A DNA stretch of 64,000 bases from Paralithodes platypus. Taxonomy: Eukaryota; Arthropoda; Malacostraca; Decapoda; Lithodidae. Each line of letters begins with the position of its first letter. Position 1 is the first letter of the stretch. Below are positions 57,813-64,000 of this stretch, piece by piece. The translations under genes were made by a program, and so were the position numbers. Under the pieces are notes generated by a model. It searched no databases, was not told the DNA's origin, and saw nothing but the letters and a program-made list of their open reading frames with translations. The stretch is taken from the NCBI GenBank assembly GCA_032716605.1, contig CM064501.1, positions 20,777,734-20,841,733 of the forward strand, in the 5' to 3' direction.

Positions 57813-57834
57813 TGTACTAAATATATAATTATAC

Positions 57835-57852
57835 AGTATATATATATACACA

Positions 57853-57947
<95 letters not shown>
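57835..57947. repeat. (TA)n microsatellite
   Basis: TA run with rare interruptions, followed by a short (GTAGGTA)n. Confidence 0.95.
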
Positions 57948-57951
<4 letters not shown>

Positions 57952-58247
57952 AGGTAGTAGGTAGTAGGTAGTAGGGGTAGGCAGCCCCGCCCAGGAAAGT
58001 ACTACCGCCAAGGTTTCGGGAGACTCAGGGAATAGCCTGAATTTAATTTTCTCTCCCAGGCCTTGGTAGCTGGATAGCCTACATATCTTTCTGCCTCACA
58101 CATCAGGGGTATCAGGAAAACCCTTTTTATATAACATACACATCCAACTTCACGACATTGCCCTACATCACTATCGTCTATCCATAACACACTACTCTTC
58201 CCACTACATATCATACATGTAACACCATACACCTTTACCAAATAAAT

Positions 58248-60467
58248 ATGGCAGTACAATTGTTAAGAGCAAACCTGGTGGTCCCTCGGATATCCACCCT
58301 CGGCAGGGTTGGGTCATTGACACAGGGCCCTCCCGGTCGTCATCATGCGACTGTGTCAAGAGCATTGCAACATCCCAAAGCTGCTCGTCGGTGCAGCTTT
58401 TTCTTTAGCAATATAAGGGGACTTCACTCTAACATCAATTCTGTACATCAATTTCTTCAAGCAGAATCCGCTACTCTCCTTTTTTTGACAGAGACTCAAG
58501 TAACATCCACATCTGACACGTCTAGATTTAATTTTCCAAGTTATCAACTGCTCCAAAATTTCAGACCTAAAGGAGGTGTATGTTGCTTCGCAAAATTTGA
58601 AATTGCCCTGGAGGAGGTTACTAGTTTCAATTGTCCCTATTTTGATTATTCTATATACAAATTAATTTATGCTGGTAAATTTAAATACATATGTTGCATC
58701 TACCGTTCCCCAAATACTCCTCCAGAGCAAAGTCTTTTTGATTCTCTGTCCTCACAACTCAGTGTCCTCAACTTGAATGCTTCTTCTGAAATCACTGTGT
58801 TGGGTGATTTTAATGTCCATAATGTTGAATGGCTCACTCATTCAGCCAGGACTGATGATGCTGGTCTTGAGTGTGAGCTATTTGCAGACTCATTTAATCT
58901 CACTCAACTAGTCAACCAACCCACCCGTGTACCAGATAATCCTAATCATAATTCCCACCTACTGGACTTATTTTTAACAACCAATTCAGAAAATTATGAT
59001 GTTACAGTGAGGTCCCCGCTTGGATCTTCTGATCACTGTCTGATACAGGCCACCTGTCTATCACCTACCACACCTACTCACTCTGAACCTGTTTTGGTGA
59101 CTAAATGGCATTACGATAGGGCAGACTGGGAGGGTCTTCAAGGTGTCTTTATTGATATTCCCTGGACCTCTTTCTTTTCTAATGATGCACACACCACCTT
59201 GAGCCACATACAAGATTTTGTAAAAATTGGAATGGACACTTTTATTCCTCATCAAAAGTACAGTAAAAGATCTAATTCACCTAAATGGTTTGACCATAAT
59301 TGTGCTAGAGTAACTGAACAAAAAGCAATAGCCTACAATGCATACACAAGATCAAAAACACATGAAGCCTTTAATTACTTTAGAAACATCAGAAATCATG
59401 CCAAAACTGTATTAAACCTAACTAAATCAAACTTTCTCCACAAGCAGGCAAATAAACTTCTAAATAATCCAAATGATAACAAAATATTTTGGTCTACTCT
59501 TAACTCATTCAAATCCAACTTCACTACTGCTTCATCCATTCCACCATTAAAATCTCCGACTAGCAATCTTGTAAGTGACCCACGAGGTAAAGCTAACCTT
59601 CTTGCGGATATTTTCTCCACCAACTCAACCTTAGATGAAATAAATCAAGATGTCCCTGTACTTAATTTTAATTCGCCTGAAATTCCCTCACTTAAGATCC
59701 ACACCAGACATGTCAAAACTATTTTGCAGAATCTCTCAGTAGATAGGGCTCCTGGTCCAGATGAAATTCCTCCAATAGTACTTAAGAATTGCTCCTTGGT
59801 GCTTGCTCCTGTATTGGCAAAAAATTTCCGTCTGTGTACTCATACCTCATGCTTCCCAGTACCCTGGAAAGAAGCAAACATCCCTCCAGTTCCTAAAAAA
59901 GGTGCCTCTTCAGATCCATCAAACTACAGACCAATAGCTATAACTTCCACTCTTGGTAAAGTCTTTGAAATTATATTAAATAATCACATAATTCAGCATC
60001 TTGTGAATAATAAATTAATCAGTGATAGGCAATATGGTTTTAGACGATGTCGATCAACTGCAGACATTCTTTGCCTTCTTACGCATCAAATCAACCAAGC
60101 TACAGACCAACATGGTGAAACACATACAATAGCACTGGATATATCAAAGGCATTTGATAGAGTCTGGCATCAATCCTTATTGTCGAATATGTCACACTAC
60201 GGCCTTGCATCATTAGTTCCACTAATTTCTTCTTATCTTCATAACAGAAAAATAGGTGTAATGGTAGATGGCCTTTATTCTCAATTTCACTCAATAAATG
60301 CTGGTGTTCCCCAGGGATCAGTTTTGGCCCCAACTCTGTTCCTCATTCATATCAATGATCTCATATCTACTACTCATAATCCAATACATTCCTACGCAGA
60401 TGACTCAACACTCCACAGTTCCTTCACATTTACCAATTCTTTCACCCAACCCGATCTTATAAATTAA
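58248..60467 (+). CDS. Endonuclease-reverse transcriptase of LINE family 2 (739 aa)
   Basis: ATG at 58248. Endonuclease motifs: FFFSNIRGLHSN (about 52), LTETQVT (about 80), CIYRSPN (about 149), LGDFNVHNVEW (about 185) and LGSSDHCLI (about 259). Reverse transcriptase motifs: RAPGPDEIPPIVLKN (about 503), SNYRPIAITSTLGKVFE (about 562), RQYGFRRCRST (about 596), ALDISKAFDRVWH (about 630), AGVPQGSVLAPTLF (about 686) and HSYADDST (about 715). The frame ends at a TAA inside an A-run (60465-60473), but the next frame continues INTAISLNQDLSRINEWGQK, so a slip in that run truncated it. A CGA to TGA change (61589) hits the downstream part. All catalytic residues visible in the open part are intact. Confidence 0.9.
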   Translation: MAVQLLRANLVVPRISTLGRVGSLTQGPPGRHHATVSRALQHPKAARRCSFFFSNIRGLHSNINSVHQFLQAESATLLFLTETQVTSTSDTSRFNFPSYQLLQNFRPKGGVCCFAKFEIALEEVTSFNCPYFDYSIYKLIYAGKFKYICCIYRSPNTPPEQSLFDSLSSQLSVLNLNASSEITVLGDFNVHNVEWLTHSARTDDAGLECELFADSFNLTQLVNQPTRVPDNPNHNSHLLDLFLTTNSENYDVTVRSPLGSSDHCLIQATCLSPTTPTHSEPVLVTKWHYDRADWEGLQGVFIDIPWTSFFSNDAHTTLSHIQDFVKIGMDTFIPHQKYSKRSNSPKWFDHNCARVTEQKAIAYNAYTRSKTHEAFNYFRNIRNHAKTVLNLTKSNFLHKQANKLLNNPNDNKIFWSTLNSFKSNFTTASSIPPLKSPTSNLVSDPRGKANLLADIFSTNSTLDEINQDVPVLNFNSPEIPSLKIHTRHVKTILQNLSVDRAPGPDEIPPIVLKNCSLVLAPVLAKNFRLCTHTSCFPVPWKEANIPPVPKKGASSDPSNYRPIAITSTLGKVFEIILNNHIIQHLVNNKLISDRQYGFRRCRSTADILCLLTHQINQATDQHGETHTIALDISKAFDRVWHQSLLSNMSHYGLASLVPLISSYLHNRKIGVMVDGLYSQFHSINAGVPQGSVLAPTLFLIHINDLISTTHNPIHSYADDSTLHSSFTFTNSFTQPDLIN

Positions 60468-60656
60468 AAAAATAAACACTGCAATTTCTCTGAACCAGGA
60501 CCTTTCTAGAATTAATGAATGGGGACAAAAGAATCTAGTTTCCTTTAATGCACAGAAAACCAAGTACATTCTATTTTCTAACCGACAGAATCTCACTGAC
60601 TCCCATATATTTTTTAATGATGTAAATATTCCCACTTTCCCTAGTATTGACATTCT

Positions 60657-61295
60657 ATCTATCTATCTATCTATCTATCTATATGCTCAGGCCCAATCCC
60701 CATTTTGGGGGTAGCCGACTCAAGACAGAGCAAGAACAGGGAAAACACAAAAACAACATAAAACAACAAATAAACACAGATAAAAAGCACAAACTCACAC
60801 ACATCCAGGTTGCCCAGGAGAAGACCCAGAGACCAGGGTCACCAAGGTCGCTCCAGCACTCCCCCGGCCCCCGACCACCCGGAGAGGTTCCGATCTCGGC
60901 AGGCAGACATGCAGCGGAGCCAAAGCCACAAGCCCTCCCACCACACTTCCAGGCGCACCCTTCATATTAATCGTCTCCCCGGGCCAGGCGCCTGATGGAC
61001 TATTATCTAGTCCAACTTGCGTCCGACCCCTTACTCCAAATTACTCCAAATGACCACGTGTTCACTCAACTATTCACAAGCATTCTCCATTCACTCCTGT
61101 CCACCACCACTTCCCCTGCCTGATCTGTAGTCATTCCTCTATCATCCAAAGCCTTTCTTACACAGTCTCTCCATCTCAATGGGGGTCTTCCTGCCCTTCT
61201 ATCTCCCCTTGTACCTGACTCACATATTCTCTTTGTAAGCCTTTCATCTCCCATTTGTTCAACATGACCATACCAGCTCAGCCCCACTTCTCGTT
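60657..61295 (-). mobile_element. RTE-type LINE 3' fragment inserted in LINE family 2
   Basis: On the minus strand it reads LSWYGHVEQMGDERLTKRIC, then RAGRPPLRWRDCVRKAL, a stop, a 3' UTR and an (AGAT)n tail (60657-60680). ACATTCT lies on both sides (60650-60656 and 61296-61302). It is 5'-truncated to 639 bp. Confidence 0.85.
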
Positions 61296-61960
61296 ACATT
61301 CTCGGTGTAACATTAACTACTAGCTTGAGCTGGACACATTATGTTAGAAGCATTGCTAAGAATGCCTCTAGAAAAATGGGACTCCTGTACCGAGTTCGAG
61401 AATTCTTCACTGACGAGCAGTTGGCCGTAATATATAAAAGTCATGTGCGTTCTCAGATGGATTACTGTTCACCTTTGTGGAGTGCAAGTGGAGTGGTTGC
61501 ATTGAGGCAGTTGGACAAAATTCAAAATAAAGCTATTAGATTAATCAATAACCCTGCAATCACACAGGACCTTCCTACATTATCCATATGAAGAAACGTT
61601 GCATCCATTGCATTATTCTACAAATATTTTCACAGCAATTGTTCCGAGGAACTTGTTTCAATTGTGCCGCCTCTCCACTTCTTTCCCCGTAGAACTAGGG
61701 CAGCTGAGAGCGCCCATGAATTTACACTTTCTCCTCCACAATGCAGAACTTCTGCTTATCAAAATTAATTTATCCCTAGAACTACTACTCTTTGGAATTC
61801 ACTTCCCTCGAGTTGCTTTCCACAAACTTACAATGTACAAAAGTTTTAATCCAGTTGTTACAAACATTTTATGAATGGAGGATGCCTTTAGGCACATGGA
61901 CCTTTTTGTTTTATCTGTGTTTTTCCTTCCTCCGTTCATTGTCTCTTTAAAAAAAAAAAA

Positions 61961-61962
<2 letters not shown>

Positions 61963-62012
<50 letters not shown>

Positions 62013-62013
62013 C

Positions 62014-62071
<58 letters not shown>

Positions 62072-62096
62072 TATAGGGGAATATATATATAAATAT
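61963..62096. repeat. (TA)n microsatellite
   Basis: TA runs broken by TATACCCAATA and TATAGGGGAATA, directly after the LINE A-run. Confidence 0.9.
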
Positions 62097-62099
62097 TTA

Positions 62100-62600
62100 G
62101 GGGAGGTGTGGTGGAGTGGTCATGCCACTGGATTGGTAATCCAATGGACCCGGGTTCAAATCCCGATATGTCAATGGGAAGATATTATTGGGATTGAATT
62201 TGTGCTGTACCTAGTATCAGTGCATTACCACAAAGCCCACCGAAATGCCAAAAAAATACCCTCATTGTTCCCTGATTAAATAACACTGTATGAATATTCC
62301 CATATTCAAAATATGTTACAGGGGGACAATGCCTAGTGAGTTCACTGCTCAATAGGTGGCGTTCTGAGAGTGAGGGTCTGAGTCTGGAGGGTGAGACGGT
62401 GAAGCACTTGAGCGAAGCAACCGGCCGCTTCAGAGATGGAGCTGCTTCGAGCCATGATGGTTGCTTCACATGTCTCACTCCCCAGACTGGAACAAGACCT
62501 CACGGGCTTCACCGTATTGAGCGGTGGAATGTACAGGCTCTCAGCCTATGCCCGAGAGGGAGTAGTTGGAATATAGAAAAAAAAAAAAAAAAAAAAAAAT
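62100..62600 (+). repeat. tRNA-derived SINE, Thr(GGT)-like head
   Basis: TGGTGGAGTGGTCATGCC resembles a pol III A box, TTGGTAA an anticodon loop with GGT, and GGGTTCAAATCCC a B box. The acceptor stem does not pair. A body of about 400 bp follows and ends in A23 at 62577-62599. The body boundary is inferred from that A-run. Confidence 0.5.
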
Positions 62601-62604
62601 ATAT

Positions 62605-64000
62605 ACATATAAATACATTCTATCCATTTCTCCTTTCTCAGAAATCTCCATCTTAGGAGATTTCAACGTTCACCACCGCCAATGGCTCTCCTCTCACACT
62701 ACTGACCCACCTGGTGAACAAGCCTACGTCTTTTCTATCCTAAATGATCTAGAGCAGTTAGTTCAGCAACCCACCCGTATCCCGGATCGCCTCGGAGATC
62801 GGCCCAACATTCTTGATTTGTTTCTAACTTCTAACCCTTCTTATACCGTCGATCTTTTCTCTCCTTTGGGCACCTCCGACCATAAACTTATCTCTGTCAC
62901 ATGTCCTATCTCTCCAGTATGGCCACCCGATCCTCCTAGCCGGAGGCGCTTGTGGCACTTTGGCACTGCCGACTGGGAGGCTCTCCGGCAGCACTTCTTT
63001 GATTTCCCATGGAAGATTTCTGCTTCCGTGGCCGGGGACCCACGGAGAGTGCCGAACGCATTACCGAGGTAATCCTATCGGGCATGGAAGCATACATTCC
63101 ATTCTCTTTCTCTCAGACTAATGCTAAAAAATCTTGGTTTACTCACGCCTGTTCTACTGCTGTCCGCAATAAGGAGGAAGCATTCAAACGGTACTGACGC
63201 CTTAAAACTCAAGACTCATTCTTCCTATGTTTCTGCCCCGAATCAAGCCAAATCTGTTCTTCGACTTGCCAAGCATTCTTTCATCAATAATAAATGCATT
63301 GAACTATCCAACTCTAGCTCTTCCCAAGCTTTCTGGCATCTAGCCAAAAACCTCACCAACAATTTCTCTTCCTCATCTTTCCCTCCCTTTTCCCACTGTG
63401 ATGGCACAACCATCTCTTCTTCCTCTGACAAAGCTAAACTCTTCGCTCAAACCTTTGCTAGAAACTCCACCGTGGATGATTCCGGTGCTATTCCTCCCTC
63501 TCCACCCTCCTCTCTCTTACTTATGCCTAATATCCTAATCTCTTCTAAAGATGTACTTTCTACCCTCTCTGGGCTTAATACTAAGAAGGCGTATGGTCCG
63601 GACGGTGTTCCTCCTGTTGTACTCAAACACTGTGCTTCCGTGCTGACTCCCTGCCTAGGGAAATCTTTCGTCTCTGTCTATCCTCTAACGTCTTTCCTTC
63701 ATGCTGGAAGTTTGCTCTCATTCAACCTGTTCCAAAGAAGGGTGACCGCTCTCAACCCTCCAACTATCGTCCAATTGCTCTCATCTCTTGTATTTCTAAA
63801 GTTTTTGAAACTATTCTTGCTTCCAAATTTCTTAAGCATTTCTCTTCTCATAATCTGCTCTCAGATCGCAGGTATGGCTTCCTTAAGGGTCGCTCTACTG
63901 GTGATCTTCTTTCATATCTTACTAACTCTTGATCATCCTCCTTTCGGGACTTCGGTGAGACTTTTTCTATTGCACTAGACATATCGAAAGCCTTCGATAG
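62605..64000 (+). mobile_element. LINE family 1, copy 6, running off the window
   Basis: It begins in the endonuclease ([19 protein letters not shown]) and continues [35 protein letters not shown] and the reverse transcriptase to SIALDISKAFD at the window end. Frameshifts near 63013 and 63205, plus a TGA in RYRR (63195), break it. It is the least damaged family 1 copy in the endonuclease and linker. Confidence 0.85.

Larger units (their letters stand above)
58248..61962 (+). mobile_element. LINE family 2, nearly complete ORF2 (Jockey/CR1-type)
   Basis: The element runs from the EN-RT ORF (58248-60467) through the C-terminal part (61303-61890), 3' UTR and A-run at 61949-61961. It is split by an RTE fragment (60657-61295). 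The region 57950-58247 upstream is probably its 5' UTR. The C-terminal part matches the fragment at 14405-15131. Confidence 0.85.

Noticed and set aside
62100..62172. Functional tRNA-Thr gene
   Set aside because: The internal boxes look good, but the acceptor stem does not pair and a SINE-like body with an A-tail follows.

Overview
The window looks like nuclear DNA of an animal, most likely an arthropod and perhaps a decapod crustacean. The evidence is spliced coding exons set in a very large intron, long (TA)n, (GA)n and (AAT)n microsatellites, and a dense, nested load of piggyBac, DIRS-like, BEL/Pao, Jockey/CR1-type and RTE-type elements plus TTAA-flanked MITEs. Nothing looks prokaryotic. 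No taxonomic marker is present, so the organism call is inference.

Host gene. Two exons on the + strand appear to belong to one gene. The first (5049-5242) encodes a segment that fits the CFAP97/Hemingway family of axonemal and ciliary proteins. The second (45504-45708) has consensus splice sites and an exactly compatible reading phase (2+1). If they are adjacent exons, positions 5243-45503 are one intron of about 40.3 kb, and nearly everything else here is transposon sequence in or beside that intron. A decayed copy of the first exon's 3' end and its donor region lies at 8753-8812.

Layout. 1-5.0 kb: gag and LTR end of an LTR retrotransposon (minus), then two MITE-A copies in inverted orientation. 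5.7-15.1 kb: LINE copies (families 1 and 2, a CR1-like insertion, RTE pieces), a BEL-type LTR fragment and poly(C)-ended tandem repeats. 15.4-21.1 kb: a piggyBac element with plausible TTAA ends and a transposase with D317, D401, D536 and a C-terminal Cys/His domain, but a frameshift in its N-terminal minisatellite. 21.9-36.5 kb: two copies plus a fragment of a DIRS-like element with inverted terminal repeats, an internal complementary region and a tyrosine recombinase, a second DIRS-like family with a gag-like ORF, and a BEL/Pao gag plus LTR. 37.8-44.8 kb: two minus-strand LINE-1-family copies, each split by TTAA elements. 45.8-49.5 kb: a LINE split by a TTA-flanked Harbinger-type element that itself carries a foldback. 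50-54.5 kb: short TTAA MITEs, a (TA)n tract of about 400 bp and satellite-like repeats. 54.6-64 kb: a long RTE copy, a mariner-type MITE, a tRNA-like hairpin repeat, a nearly complete LINE-2 ORF and a last LINE-1 copy running off the end.

How it fits together. The nesting gives a relative chronology: MITEs inside DIRS, piggyBac-derived and LINE copies, a DIRS inside a MITE, and RTE inside LINE-2. Most coding copies carry frameshifts, stops or truncations. The best preserved are the piggyBac transposase, the DIRS-2 gag-like ORF, the LINE-2 ORF and the RTE reverse transcriptase.
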